From Cladopsammia gracilis (taxonomy: Eukaryota > Cnidaria > Anthozoa > Scleractinia > Dendrophylliidae), in assembly GCA_022457155.1 (NCBI GenBank), contig JAJGOT010000462.1, positions 621,238 through 685,237 on the forward strand: a stretch of 64,000 nt of DNA, given 5' to 3'. The position numbers were made by a program, and so were the translations under genes. The notes under the pieces are model-generated. The model made no database searches. It saw only the letters and a list, made by a program, of their open reading frames with translations, and was not told the origin of the DNA. This document shows, piece by piece, positions 11,710 to 24,065 of this stretch (its first letter is position 1; every line of letters starts with the position of its first letter).

Positions 11710-14385
11710 ATGCCAAACAGATCAAATTGTTGCGTTCCGTTATGCCATAATAACAAATCCAAACATAAAGGCGTAACCTTTCATAGATTTCCTACGACAG
11801 GTACTTTAAGAAAGAAATGGTTATGGCAAATTCGGCGAGATGTTGGCAAACATTTTAAGGTGAGTGAACTCGATTGACCAATGTTTTTATCTGCATATTT
11901 CCAGATTGTAATTCTCGATAATGATTTTTCAGATAACAGACAGCACAAGGGTGTGTTCCGAACATTTTAATGCAACGGACTTCACGAGGTCCTTAACAGG
12001 AAAGCGTTTTCTTAAAAAGAGCGCTGTTCCTTGTCTGCCACAAAAACGGCGAAAATCACCGAAGAAGCGAAAGGAGACAACAGAAGTCAAACCCGATAGA
12101 AAGGCAGCTACTTGTAAGTACAGTGAAACCTCCATAAAGGGGACACCCTGGGGCTCATCCTCGGTGTAAAAACCTGCCAAACTCACGAGTGACGTAAAAC
12201 AACGAAAACAAAAAGTACTGAAACAATAGAGTGCAAGACCACAAAGGTAGAAGACAAGGAAAAAAGTCACAGGTTTTTACACCGAGACAAACCCCACCCT
12301 GGGGACCAGTAGAAGTGTCCCCTCAATAGAGGTTTTGCTGGTTTTGTAATAATTCACTAACTTCGGATGATGCCATTCATTTTTTTAGCAAACTGTAAAA
12401 TGCATGATTTATATTGTAACAACAACCTTGGACTGTTTGAATTGTAGTTTACTGTAATAGTCTTCCGTTAGGTAATTATAGCACAAAACACAATGTCAAG
12501 GTCAATTTTATAACAAGAATGATAACAAGATTGATATGCCATAATCATTTACAATAAGAGCCCAAGCTCTGAATATTGTCATCACTTGTGGTTAGTAAAT
12601 AGAGTACAATAAAGAATTTATTATCAATCTTCCTTGGTGGTCACGTACTACATTTGACTGATCCCTTATTAGTTGTTCAAATGTCATTTGGGAGGTTAAA
12701 ACATTATTTTTTTGTCCCGTCCGCTTATAAATAGAAGTGTCGCCTTAACAGAGGTGTAATAATTACAAAGAGTAAAGGTTTCAAAGTGTCAAGGTTTCAT
12801 GAATGAAAACTGTTATTTAAGTGGTAATGGAGTCTCGGCATTTCTTTCAAACTCGAATCTAAAATTACCATTTAAAAGGCAATCATACATGTAGCTTAAC
12901 ATGTAAAATGTGTGAATGGTCCTCCAAATGTGGTGGGGGAGGTGGGGGTGGGGGATTTATCACAGGCATTGCTGGAATTGATTGGTCCAGAAAAAAAAAG
13001 ACAACTTGAAAATCTTTCAGAATAGAGAAAAACCTTTGAGCCTTATTTTCTTTGTATAAAAAGGAGGAATCTGCCCCCTTTCCAACACTGCACTACTAAA
13101 TTTTAATTGGGGGTGGAGATGGGGGAAGGAGGTGAGGTGTTTGGTTGTATAGGGAACACTGTAAATGAGATTCCAAATTAAATATACTGGGCTTTGAACT
13201 AAGCTTCTCATTAATGTTTTCAGGCACTACTTGCATTCTATCTGAATCGCAAGATGACCAAGCACAGGAATGTCAACCTGATGCCATTCCTGCAGAAGTT
13301 GACGCAAATGTCGATGTAGTTTTTACCCCAACTGTAAACTGCCATGACTACATTTCCACTGGTGCTAAAGTCATCGCAGAGGATATGCTTAAGGCAGCTC
13401 AAGAGCGAATAGCTGAATTGGAAGCGATGCAAAAAAGAGAAGTCAGTTTATTTACACAGTTGAAAATGAAACCTGATTCGAGCATAAGATTTTATACAGG
13501 GTTTCCTTCATTCAAGATACTTGCAGCCACATTTAATGCTCTTCGGCCAACTGAGAAAATGTCTCTTGGTCGCAAATGCAGAGACTGCGAAATAAGGGAA
13601 CAATGGTAGTAGACACATTAAGAGATAATTTAAGAACATGCAAACTTAGCTTATTTAATCAGTTTTACTTATTCCTTAACAAACTACGATTGGGTACCTT
13701 TGACCAGGTATTAGCGGATACCTTTAATGTATCTGTGGCAACAGTAAGCCGAATTTTTATTTCTTGGACAAATTTTCTGTACTTTGTTTTAGGCAGTTTG
13801 CCTATTTGGCCATCCCGAGCTAAAGTTCAGAGACACATGCCTGACTGTTTCAGAGAACTCTATCCAAGGTGTAGGGGTATCATTGATGCCTCAGAAATTA
13901 AAGTTCAAGCACCCTCAAGCATGGTCCTTAATAGTGAATTATACTCAGCTTATAAGAGCCATACTACTTATAAAGGCAATGTTGTAAACTCGCCGTCAGG
14001 TGAAATAATTCATGTTAGTGCCCTTTTTGCAGGGTCAATATCAGATAAGGAGCTTGTGAAGCAGTCTGGGCTCCTTCCATTTCTAGAACCTGGAGACCAG
14101 CTAATGGCTGACAAGGGTTTTGTTATACAGGATCTGTTAACTCCTATTGGATGTGAGATAGCAATGCCTGCTTTTCTTTCTAGCAAAGGACAGTTTTCAA
14201 AGGGGGAATTGATGAAAAGCAAACAAATTCACAACTTGCGAGTTCATGTGGAGAGAGCAATAAGAAGGGTAAAGGAATTTCATTACTTTGACCGTGTTCT
14301 TCCACTTAATGTCGCTGGAAGTATCAATGAATTATGGACTGTTGCTTGCCTAACTACAAATTTTCAAGGGCCTCTGTTTCATTAG
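11710..14385 (+). pseudogene. THAP-DDE transposase of the ISL2EU-like element, frameshifted
   Basis: Exons 11710-11859, 11933-12113 and 13224-14385 with good GT-AG borders. Exons 1-2 encode a THAP zinc finger (start MPNRSNCCVPLC, then VCSEHF: C2CH spacing), the DNA-binding part. Exon 3 encodes a helical linker and then a DDE_Tnp_4-type catalytic domain: GIIDASEIKV (first D), ADKGF (second D) and HVERAIRRVK (E). Between 13560 and 13610 the frame shifts: the frame from exon 3 stops at 13609, while the catalytic frame is open from about 13576 to 14385. One indel therefore separates DNA-binding and catalytic halves, unless an unrecognised tiny intron exists. Confidence 0.8.
12121..12340. mobile_element. 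MITE inside the transposase intron
   Basis: Inverted termini CAGTGAAACCTCCATAAAGG and CAGCAAAACCTCTATTGAGG, with a second inverted core around GGTGTAAAAACCTG. The CAGTG-type end is common in hAT-related MITEs. It lies 7 bp after the exon 2 donor. Confidence 0.65.
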
Positions 14386-15119
14386 ACATAAGTGCATAGG
14401 TGCATACATTTGCAATATTAACAAACACCTGTAGTTATCATAAAAATAATTCCTATAAGTCAGTGCAATTGATTCATGTTACTAGTTGCAAAGAATCCTT
14501 TCAGCGTTACCCCACAGCCCTTACAAGCCAGGAGGGCCCCTGGCTTGATTTTGGAAAAATTGAAAGCCTTATTGGGATAAATGAGATAAAGATTTCGTCC
14601 TGATTAAATAAACCTTTTGCTTAGTTTACTTGGCTTAAATGATTTGAATTGCCAAAATAGCCAATAAACATAAGTATTTGATTTCTTGGCAAACTTACTT
14701 TGTTGCCAGACAGCGGCAAAAGGCCACACAAACACAACCATTTGATATGAGTCGGATACCCCCTGGCCTTCCCAAAATCCAGTTCATTATTAAAGATGTG
14801 AATGTGCTTATCAAATGGCAAGTATGTACAAGTTTGCATGTATATGTCTAATGTAATATAAACCAGTGTACTGAATAAAGGTTAAGGGGGGTAAACCTTA
14901 ACTTCAGTTTTAGAGTTGTTGCTATAGGGACATTATTTCAAGGTTAGCATTTCCCTCGTGTCATAAACTGCTAAAATGGTGGGAACTATGAATCTCAATC
15001 ACTAAATCGACATTGCACATGCAATTATTTTGGCGAATCATAAGCAATTATGATGTTTAGAACTCTTTCATAGCAACCACCTTGTAGATAAGGTTCGCCC
15101 CTCTGAATCTAGCACACAA

Positions 15120-17231
15120 TTATTGAACTGAGGCAGGTAGATGAAAATTAAAGTAAAATAAATTGAGCTTTTCAAGCATTTTAAGAGAAAAATCAGCATC
15201 AAAATAAAATCTTTCGCAGTGAAATTCCTGACGACAGTAAACAAAAAAGTCAATCCATGTGCATCCTGTCAGGGCAAGGTTGCCCATGTTTTGTGCGTAG
15301 TAGGTGTGGGATTTCTTACAATATCCGCCATGGAACACTTGATCTCAAGAAGACCCCATGGTTGGCTTTCAGATGGATCATAGACTCTTCTGTCTGGACT
15401 ACAGCCAAGGTGTGGGAGGGAGGGGTTTATTATTAAGCCAACTCTGTAGGTATCCCTACCAAACTGCGATGTATAAAATTGTGCGGCCTCATCCTCGTGT
15501 TCAATTCCAAACTTCATAGCTGCTGTCTGTACCATCTTGCCCCTCAAGAGTCTCGCAGAAAGACTTTCATGGTCATTTGTCGTGAACAAATGTTCTTGAA
15601 GTTGGAGGCTGTCAGACGGTTCTTTCTTAGGCGGTGCCAATCCTTAGATGTAGATTGCTCCCTCGTTAATGCTTCATATTCTAATGATTGTTCTCTGCTT
15701 ACAGAAAGGGAGTCATAAATTACCTGTTGTGTTTCTGTTAGAACAATGCTAGGGCAGGGAAGGGTAGGAAGGTCAAATTCAGGCATGTAGATGGTGTTAG
15801 GTTCCGGCAAGGATTTAGGGAGGGGCTGCTGGTAGGATAACACAGAGCCTTTGGGAACCACACCAAACTTGCTTTGTGCAAAGGGTACGTCTTCATCATC
15901 ATCGGGCCATATTCTGAGGTATCCAGGCTTGGGGTCACACTCCTGAAATATGGGAGTAAGGGTCTTCGGTAGGTCCAGGGAGTGAAGAGACTGTTTAAAA
16001 GGTTTGTACACAATGCTTCTTGCCCCAGTCACTTTTCGATTTTTCTTTGACCCTGATGAACGGTTTGACCCTGGTCTTTTCGCCCCTTGAATAACCATAT
16101 CTGCCACGGGCCTGGGAGTGATGCCATCTATTCTGGGTGGAATGTGCCAGTTCTGTGGTAAAAATCAGTTTAGAGAAACATCTTTCGTATAGGGCAAATT
16201 CTGATCCTGGTGGCTTTCAGGCTCATAACTGTTTACAAGTTAAATAACTGAAGTGGTTACCCTGTCTAAATATTTTCAATTATTATTACTATTATTATTA
16301 TTATAACCCTATGAGTGAGGCTCCGAGAAATAAATGTATCATTGAAGAGTACCACCCTTTGATATGAGGTTATTATTTATCCGCTTATAGGGCTAACCAT
16401 GACGAGACATAAGACAAATCCGATCGAGGTCGTACACGACGATATGCAACAACGATTTTTAACACAACATTGTTTTGCAAAACGATTTCCATGTACTGAT
16501 GGGTCTGCGGACGATTTTTAGTGCGATTTTTGCATTGCCAACGTGTTGCAATTGTTTTAGAAAGCTTAGAAAAAGCTTAGAAAACTGCGGTAGAAACGCT
16601 TACACGGCGACACTGCTAGATTTAAAAATTGTCTCGTGTGACATCACCTGAGTTTAAACCGATTTAAAGACTTTGCTTAGTTTGAAATCAAAAGCCATAC
16701 CTGCGGTTTTGATGTTTTCGAGATGACCGGTGGTACGCTTTTTAATCCTAACATCTGGTAATGTGATATGGTGTACAGCAAGCCAAGAAGATGCTGACAC
16801 AGGCCTTGACCCGCCGCGCAGCTACATCCAAAGGCTGCGATATTTGCTTCCAAACCACATCCGAAAACAACATTAAGTTTGTGGGGTTCTTCGCTTTTCT
16901 TCATACTTCTGAAACATCTCGCTCGAACTGTAACTCCTTTTTCTTGAGTGGGATTTTGTACTAAGAACCAACAATAAATGTGACTAAGGCAACTCGTTGC
17001 AAAAGGTTTTCGAAAATACAGGAGCTTCGAAGATGGAATAAATAAGTTGGTGAACACAGATGAGTATTTACCTTCAACATCGTGAATGTATTCTTCGTAG
17101 AAGAATTTGTAGCCCCTTGTAATGGTAGCTTTGATCGGGAGATTATCTTTGGCAAATTTTTCTACAAACGATTGATTAAATCGTGGTACTTTAATAAGAT
17201 TTTTGTGCCAAAACTCTCGTTGCGAAGCCAT
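15120..17231 (-). pseudogene. SWIM-YqaJ nuclease gene of the ISL2EU-like element, frameshifted
   Basis: Exon 1 is 17231 (ATG) to 16701 with donor CAG/GTATGG. It encodes a SWIM-type zinc site (CSCAAGQGLCQHLLGLLY). Exon 2 begins at 16152 after an ACCACAG acceptor (NWHIPPRIDG). It contains a YqaJ-type nuclease: DWHRLRKNRLTASNF, then EHEDEAAQFY, CSPDRRV, LLEIKCS and KSHTYYAQNMGNLALTG. The nuclease is split over three frames, with shifts near 15570 and 15335, so it is inactive as read. YqaJ proteins are lambda-exonuclease-like, and their role in transposition is not established. Confidence 0.8.
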
Positions 17232-17510
17232 ATTGCTTCGCTCAGTTTACCACACCAAGCCTCGCTTTGATGCGCCATCTTTGACGTCACAAAACAAGAT
17301 GGCTGAATCGTGATAAAGGCGAATCGGGTTTAAAAGTAACCACGACAAGTCCCATTTCCGTTTGTCGTCCTAAGCCTATCTATTTCTGTAAAAGAAAAGA
17401 CAAGAAAAGATGAAGATATCGCACAAAGCATTGGTGTTACTTTCACTTGCCATTTTCACAACCACAAAGTGACTTATACCTGATAGATTTTCTAACACTT
17501 TTTGATTTAG

Positions 17511-17649
17511 GAATTTGTTGGGAACGCAGACCAGGACTCTGTTGTTAAACACGCACTCATCAATCCATTCACGGCACGTTACATCCGCTTTCGGCCAACA
17601 GCATGGCGTAATCACATATCCATGAGGGTGGAAATCTTTGGCTGTGAAG
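17511..17649 (+). CDS. discoidin exon 2, plus-strand paralogue, last recognised exon
   Basis: 139 bp, TTTAG acceptor, GTACTG donor, open throughout (EFVGNADQDSVVKHAL to RVEIFGCE). No further discoidin, TSP1 or four-cysteine exon was found on the plus strand between here and 29.5 kb. The paralogue may therefore be truncated or its tail lost. Confidence 0.75.
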
Positions 17650-17888
17650 GTACTGCATGTTTTTTTTTGTCTTGAGGTTTTTGGTTCCATTGTTTTTGTT
17701 TTCTATAAGTGACAAATGCACTTCAAAGTCCATGGCAATGGTTTATTATTTCCGTGTAATTTCCACAAATGTGCATCTGCCTTATACATGTTTAACGACG
17801 GAGCCACGTATGGATATTGTTGGCAGTAAGCGCCGCGACTGCGCATATTGCGCATATAGGTCAACATGGGCGAAATTAAAAAAGAAAC

Positions 17889-18330
17889 AATAGTAAGACA
17901 ATATTCGTATTCTCGGTATTGAACTGGAAGTAGCTTACCGTCGAGGCTAATGCGGGGAAATATCATTAAAAATATTTGCATGTCAAAAGATTCCCCCGCA
18001 AGAACCTCGACTGCATGCTACAATAGGCGACAAAAATAGTTGACACACTCTATAACAAAAACGGGTTTCGTAACATATTTAGCACTGTATTTTTCCATTT
18101 ACTACACTCTGCCGCATTAACCCCCGTCCCCCATCCAATGTTGTAGGATTGTAGCAACAGACCTGACGAAACGATACACAGCATTGTCTGGGGGGGGGGG
18201 GGGGTAGGGGTGGGGAATTAGGGGGTGGGGCTGAAATGCCTCTCGTCTCGAACAAAATGACAATGTGTCAACAATATTGTCGCCTATTGTAGTTCCAGTT
18301 TAATACCGTGAATACGAATATTGTCTATTG
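17889..18330. mobile_element. outer inverted-repeat element containing a nested MITE
   Basis: Arms 17889-17929 and 18295-18330 are inverted copies (GACAATATTCGTATTC in the arms). The mariner-type MITE at 18021-18289 is inserted inside, next to the right arm. Confidence 0.7.
18021..18289. mobile_element. TA-flanked mariner-type MITE
   Basis: 269 bp, TA on both sides, termini CAATAGGCGACAAAAATAGT and its near-perfect inverse. Contains a run of about 14 G near 18190. Confidence 0.8.
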
Positions 18331-18872
18331 AGCGAACTTCTGGCAACTTCCTGTCGTGTTAAGTTAAGATTTCAAAATACCATTTTATAATTGCTTTGTT
18401 TCTAATAGTTGTAACTACGCCTGGTATAATCTACCTTGCTTGCAGAGTTTCCTTCGATCTTCAACTTTCTGTAAGATAAATTGAAGCTTTGTTTACTTCT
18501 CAGCACTTCAGTTGATCTTCAATTGTTTTTAGAACATTGCCATATTTGTCTTGATTTAGGGGTTAAAATTAAATTTAAAGAACGAATTTTGATTCCAAAA
18601 CGATAATTGTAAAAATGGTCTGTACAACTGATCTGTTGTAGGACTTAAGTATCAATGTTGGCCAAACGACCTTGGGACACAAGCAATATTGAAAAATAGG
18701 CAGCTGGACAGACAGACTCAACACTGTAAGGGGAAGAGATGGGTGAGGAAATGGGAGGGGGGCGAGGGAAACACGAGTACATGTCACAAAACGAATACAG
18801 AAGATAAAAACAACTGTGAAAACAACCAAGTGAGCTTGTTGTGCAAATAAGTTCCACATTTAATGGGCGACC

Positions 18873-19022
18873 CCGTAGCTGTCTAAACGATGCCTGTGAT
18901 TGGCGAACGATACAATTGATATATCACTTGAACAATGCTCCCCCCCCCCGCCCCCCTAATCCCTATCCCAGAGGGACAAATCTATTGTTTTCTTAGCGAA
19001 TGACAGATATCGTTTGGACAAG
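18873..19022. mobile_element. short MITE
   Basis: Inverted arms of about 40 bp (TGTCTAAACGATGCCTGTGA versus TGTCCAAACGATATCTGTCA) around a C-rich centre. Confidence 0.6.
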
Positions 19023-19254
19023 TGCTGGACTAACCGATTTAATGTGTGCTCCTATCAGGAATGTCTAGTAACCTATATACTGCAATTATTTTAATCAATG
19101 TTTTGATATATGTTTTCGCATTATTTAATTTTGTTATACAGAAATCAGCGAATGTGCAGACTAACTTTTGGCGATGCCGACAAAAGGTAAATATACTTAC
19201 ACTTAGCAAGCGTTCATTTACAATTGCGTTTACTGCCCTATTCTAAATTGCTCT

Positions 19255-19440
19255 CTTATGTACCTGGCCCCGGTTCCTGAAAAACCGATTAGCACTCACC
19301 CACGATTAAATCATACTAATCGAGGGATAAAGCTCGATTAGTGCTTTAAAGGGATAAAATAAGGGTTAAATTTAATCCACCTAGCGTAGTCGATTAACTC
19401 ACTAATCGGCAATTCAAACACTCATTAATAATTCATAAGG
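19255..19440. repeat. probable MITE remnant with CGATTAGT words
   Basis: Several inverted and direct ATCG/ATTAG words and a CCCCGGTTCCTGAAAAACCG start, resembling one end of a non-autonomous element. Ends not defined. Confidence 0.35.
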
Positions 19441-19567
19441 ATATTAGCCTATCTCACGACGCAAATCCATCACGTGCATGGACCTTTATACCTGGTAATC
19501 TATGGTCATTCTGAAAAGCCTGGTGGCGGATTTGATTTAAGTCCCAGCGGAGTGTGGGGCTGATTGT

Positions 19568-19674
19568 ATTTTACCTCATTAGTATTCTTTACATAAAAAG
19601 TTACCCTCATTAGTATTCTTAGTAATACTAATGAGAGCAACTTTTTATATACAGAATACGAATGAGGTAAAATA
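19568..19674. mobile_element. short palindromic element
   Basis: About 107 bp that folds on itself: TTTTACCTCATT at the start pairs with AATGAGGTAAAA at the end, with CTCATTAGTATTCTTAGTAA at the centre. Confidence 0.7.
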
Positions 19675-20094
19675 ATTTTCCCTCAGACCAGTTTTAAAAT
19701 GCAAAAACCTAAAATAAAAAGTAAATAATGAGAAATAACAAATCAAGGCCGAAGGGCCACTCGCGTAGCTCCATACTCATAGAACCTATACCTGTCAGTT
19801 TTCATGGTCATGGCTTGCAGAATGTTTCGCGAGAGCGCGTCCGTACATGTGTGTCCGTACGGGCATTGGGCAAGGCAACCTCGCGGGCGCGTATGACGTC
19901 GCTTAACATCTGGGATCTAAGCAATTTTGAAACCAAAGCAAGGCTTTGATTTTCGCGCGGCTACACGGCCGACGTCACGTCAGCTCGGTAAACCCTTTTT
20001 CTAGTTGGATCTTTTGCTGTGTTTAGAGGAGAAAACCGTTTTTAAATTAAAGTCGTTATTTCCCTCCATTTTTTTTTTTGCGGTTTGCACTTAA

Positions 20095-20814
20095 GGTTAC
20101 AGTGTACCTTCAGATCAAAAATTTATTGAAAATTTTTTTTGGGCGTTAAAATAAAGTTTACAGAATGAACTTTCATCCAAAAAAAAAGTATCGAAAAATA
20201 GTGAAAATTGACGGAGAAATGACGGTGTAACTTTTGTGGGCGGAGTTTGTTTATTAGGCGATATGTTTTTTTTAAGCGCCGTTTTCTCAAAGTTAATTTT
20301 TCGCTTGTTGGGGACACTTTAAAGAGCTACAACTCAAAGGGAATTTGTTCGATTTTCCTTAAATTTGGACAGAAGCTAGGCTAACATATAATCAACAAAA
20401 ACGTGTCGGCGAATTTTTTAATTCCGAAAACTTTTTCGTCAAGAGGCATTTCCGTGCGATCATTCCAATTTTTTTTCTCCCCTTTTCGAAAATATTCTTT
20501 AACTTTTCACTGCAATTGAATATGGAAAATCGCCAACACGTTTTTTTAGCGCTTCGTGTCCGGAAACCCGAGAACAAATCAAATTAGCAAAATATAATCA
20601 TCGCTTTGAGTTATAGCGTTTTAAAGCTGATTCGGACGTTCGAATTTAGACGTCGTAAAAAATTCGACAATTCATTTTATTACCAAATGGTTTCCATATT
20701 TAGATAGCCAGCTCTATGAGCTTTAATTTGATATCTGGGTTTAGGTATATTAAATGTAATCTTAAGACGCTAGAGCTGTTATACTGGAGACACCCCCGAA
20801 GGTACACTGTAACC
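20095..20814. mobile_element. TTAA-flanked non-autonomous DNA element, family 1, copy 2
   Basis: 720 bp, flanked by TTAA at 20091-20094 and 20815-20818, with the same 17-bp termini as 2696-3414. It interrupts a dispersed repeat whose uninterrupted version is seen inverted near 35.75 kb. Confidence 0.88.
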
Positions 20815-21475
20815 TTAAGACAGGGATACTAATAAAGGGATACTCAGAAGCCGCTATAGTGGAAAAGAAGAGCTTTCAGGGATAAAATCTTGCTTCGAGG
20901 ATCTTCATACGTTTTAATCAATGCGGGAGCAATGGGTGAGATGTTACTTTCTTCTTCGGATTTCAGAACCGAAGAAGCGGAGATTTAAAGAATTTCCAAG
21001 TAGTCGAGGGTCTTTAAAGTAAATCAAATTACAGTTTTCGATGGGAAATTATGTTGAGATCAATCTGTGATTGACTTTTTCTTTGTGTTGTCGTTAGTTT
21101 TGGAGAATTGTTTATAAAACGTGCTCAAATTCAGTCGTATTGATTACTTGAATTTCATCGAAGACAGCTCGGCCTCGATGCGCTATAAATGGTACGCGTT
21201 TTGCTTTTAAACATAAACTAATGGAAATTTGAATAAAATTTTTTGAAAGAAGATTGTGTTGTCCATTTCTATGTGTTTGTTCATTCATTACATAGGTTGA
21301 AAAGCGATTTTATGTAAACAAAACAAGACTTGGATTTTATAGTTCTAACTTCACTCGCGTCGCCTTATGCAACTATGTGTATTTTTTGCAATTTTGATTT
21401 CCAAATCAGTTTCTCTGGCAATTTTTGATAAGCAACAGGGCAACAGGTGTATTTTATTCGGAAATTAGTCATACT

Positions 21476-23090
21476 ACATGTATGAAAACTGAAAAGAACT
21501 TTTAACTACTCATAAAATAAAAACTATTCACGATATAGGGCTAAGATTTCGTCCGCTAAATGATAATTAATTAGTCTTTCTTGTGTCAATGTCAGAGGTC
21601 AAAACGTTCAAATTGACGGATTGTTACAAATGTATAATAATGATCAAACGGTAACGGTTGCGTGACATAAAGTCTGTGAAAACCTCGAAATACATTGCAC
21701 TCTAAAAGGCCAAATATTATTACATAGGAAAGTGTTTTAGCAATGTTACATTATAAGTTAAAGTTATACGTGTTATTACTGAGTTCAATAATAGTTTTCT
21801 GGAATGACGCTTCAAACTGCAGGTCCACGAAAAACATCACGTAGACGGACAATGCACGTGGATCCGAAACGAGAAAATGTCGTTTAGGAGTAACTTGATT
21901 GAGCTTTGGATGATATACTAACAACACAAGCAAAGCCCAAAAAACTTCAAAAGCGAATAAAAACGATTATTGGTATATTTATTATCTCTGTGTTAACGAC
22001 CTGTCAAATTTGCGTGACCTTTCTGTTTCGCATGAGTACTTCTGCTAACATTACTCCACAATACTCCACACCTAAAAGCACTCAAAAAATAGCATTTAAA
22101 AGGTCTTTCATTTCGATTACAGTGGATTGTGGTTAAGAACTTAAAAGCTGAGCAGAGGACCCTGTTATAAATTTCTAAAGTAAATGATTTTCCTCATTTT
22201 GAACAATACTCCATTTGAAAACAGTTCTTAAAACATAAATCTAATTATGTCTTTTTATCTCGTACTTTTCGTGGAGTAATGTTCGATTTCTACTAGAATG
22301 AAACCGAAATAAATGGATTATTCATTCCAACAAGCCTTTATAACAAGCACATTAACATTGGCCATTTTGATTTCATTTACATTGCTTTCAACAGGTATAA
22401 TTCACCATATATGAATGGAGTAATGTTGCACGTTCGTGGAGTAATGATGTACAATTAACGGTGAAAACCGCTGACTGATAATAACTCTTTAGCTTACATT
22501 GTCCAACATAACTGGGCAAAACAGTATCCATACGGTACCAAGTGCCATTGTTCTGCTGGAGCAATTTTGCCCCCAGAAATGTACAAATTTCCATCTTACA
22601 TTTAACATCTCTGTGTTCAGGATTAACTCGAATATCAACGTTCTTTGTAGGTCTGAATATTCCATTTTGATTTAATTATCCTGTGCTGTCATTGGCCAAA
22701 GCAACTGCTAATACTTCGATATTCATGCTAGATACAATCAGAAAACATTTCATACTATGATAATGTATTTGACGCCTTGAATTGTTGTAGAAAATGACGT
22801 TATGTGTAGACCACACCCACGTAAACTTCAACACAACCTAAGACAAAATTAGTTGGGAAGGCTTGTAAAACGCTAAAAAGTGACACTACCTTTGGGTTTC
22901 AGCTCAATTAAAGCCTCGCGCAACGCTTTTTATGGCCCCCCTCTCCCCCAAATCCAATGTTGAAGACGTCTATAGAAAAGACAGTGTAAGGTAAGTATTT
23001 GCGTTAACAACAACTTTGGAAGAGGGGGGACGAGGGGGGAGAGGGAAGGAAAACAAGGAACCTTCCCAACACTTTTGTCTTTGGTTGTAG
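21476..23090. mobile_element. 1.6-kb insertion in the dispersed repeat
   Basis: Present here and absent at the matching point of the inverted copy near 35.1 kb. No transposase or clear long inverted ends. It contains several GGAGTAAT words near 22275-22445 and, at about 22835-23085, a MITE-like unit with ends GACAAAATTAGTTGGGAAGG and GACAAAAGTGTTGGGAAGG. Confidence 0.5.
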
Positions 23091-23843
23091 TTATTCTAGA
23101 CCGAGAAAAAGTTGTTTTTGTGAACTTTTGTACGGTCTAAATGTACGGTCGCGTAATGCTAAATCTGAAAAATAGCCCGGTATTCAATCTTAATTCTTGT
23201 GCTTCTGACCTTTTGCCTTGGTTAAGCTTATCATTGGCGTTCAGTTCAGAGAGCTACGCTGTAAGGCTCAGCCTATCTATATTATACGATTTTATTTACG
23301 ATGAGTGTTCAGAGCAAGAAGTGGGATGAATATTCTGATACTAATCAGAGTATATAGTATATAATTGCAAGTATTCAGTTATTGTTTTGAACTAATTCAA
23401 GCACTTTGTTTCCAGGTTCAATGCACAAAACGTAGAGGGAAGTATAGCATAGTGTAATGCAAGACAAGTGTGAATTTCCTGCTTCAATAAACACATATTT
23501 AGAGACAACCAAACCTTGTTTGTTTGTTTACTTTATTTCTAAGCTCGAGGTCTCAACTGCTTGCGGCTTTTACCATTTTGCTATCATATGTTGTGTTTAC
23601 ACTTGAGCGCTTACCGAGGTGTTATTTTCAATTATTGAGGTCGACTTACAAAACTTGAATAGTGTCTACACCCCAAAGCAACCTATCAAGAACAGAGGAC
23701 AAACTGCAGGACAAACAAACCGAGCTCGCACCTCTGTTCTCCGAATTATCTGGCAGAGAAACAAATTCTTGCCATCTTCCCTATCGAGACAATAGCTATT
23801 ATGCTTCACACGCCTGTGAACAATAGATAAGTTATATTTGCAT

Positions 23844-24065
23844 TTAAGCGCTTCCAACGGCAGAAAAATAAGGAGACCATTCTTGGAACAGGAGAACTAA
23901 AGCGTAATATAAGGAGCGCATGCATCTACAGAAATTTAAAAGGTCTGATATATAACTTGGTGCTAGACCATTTAGTGCTTTGTATAATAGCAATACAACT
24001 CTTAAATTATACAGGTATCCAGTAAGCAGGTGTAACATGATCATACTTTTAGAAAGCATTAACAA
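23844..24065 (-). pseudogene. LINE reverse-transcriptase tail fragment
   Basis: Minus-strand frame with LLLYKALNGLAPSYISDLL, the conserved block near the C-terminus of CR1/L2-type LINE ORF2 proteins. Only about 75 codons remain. Confidence 0.65.

Larger units (their letters stand above)
11598..17322. mobile_element. complete ISL2EU-like DNA transposon
   Basis: 5,725 bp with inverted termini TCGCTTTTATCAC / TCGCCTTTATCAC (imperfect homology continues about 90 bp inward) and a 2-bp AT duplication at 11596-11597 and 17323-17324. The left flank matches the uninterrupted intron near 4010-4030. It holds two convergent genes: a THAP plus DDE transposase on the plus strand and a SWIM plus YqaJ nuclease on the minus strand. 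That gene pair, together with a 2-bp duplication, is the known hallmark of the ISL2EU group related to PIF/Harbinger. Both genes are frameshifted. Confidence 0.85.
19741..23290 (+). repeat. dispersed repeat, interrupted copy
   Basis: Matches the inverted region 34880-36050 in three pieces: about 19741-20091, 20819-21475 and 23090-23290. The breaks are the TTAA element (20095-20814) and a 1.6-kb insertion (about 21476-23090). No protein domain recognised, class unknown. Confidence 0.75.

Noticed and set aside
15479..15718. Plus-strand frames opposite the YqaJ gene
   Set aside because: Shadow frames; the minus strand has the recognisable nuclease motifs and splice sites.
17376..17690. Minus-strand 104-codon frame over the discoidin exon at 17511 (and similar ones at 9333 and 2295)
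   Set aside because: Antisense shadows of discoidin exons; the plus strand carries the conserved domain and splice signals.
18575..18859. Minus-strand frames of 94 and 70 codons
   Set aside because: Low-complexity, no domain, two overlapping frames open in C/T-rich DNA.
20095..20814. Short frames inside the TTAA element as a transposase gene
   Set aside because: All under 70 codons, no catalytic motifs, not conserved between the two copies.
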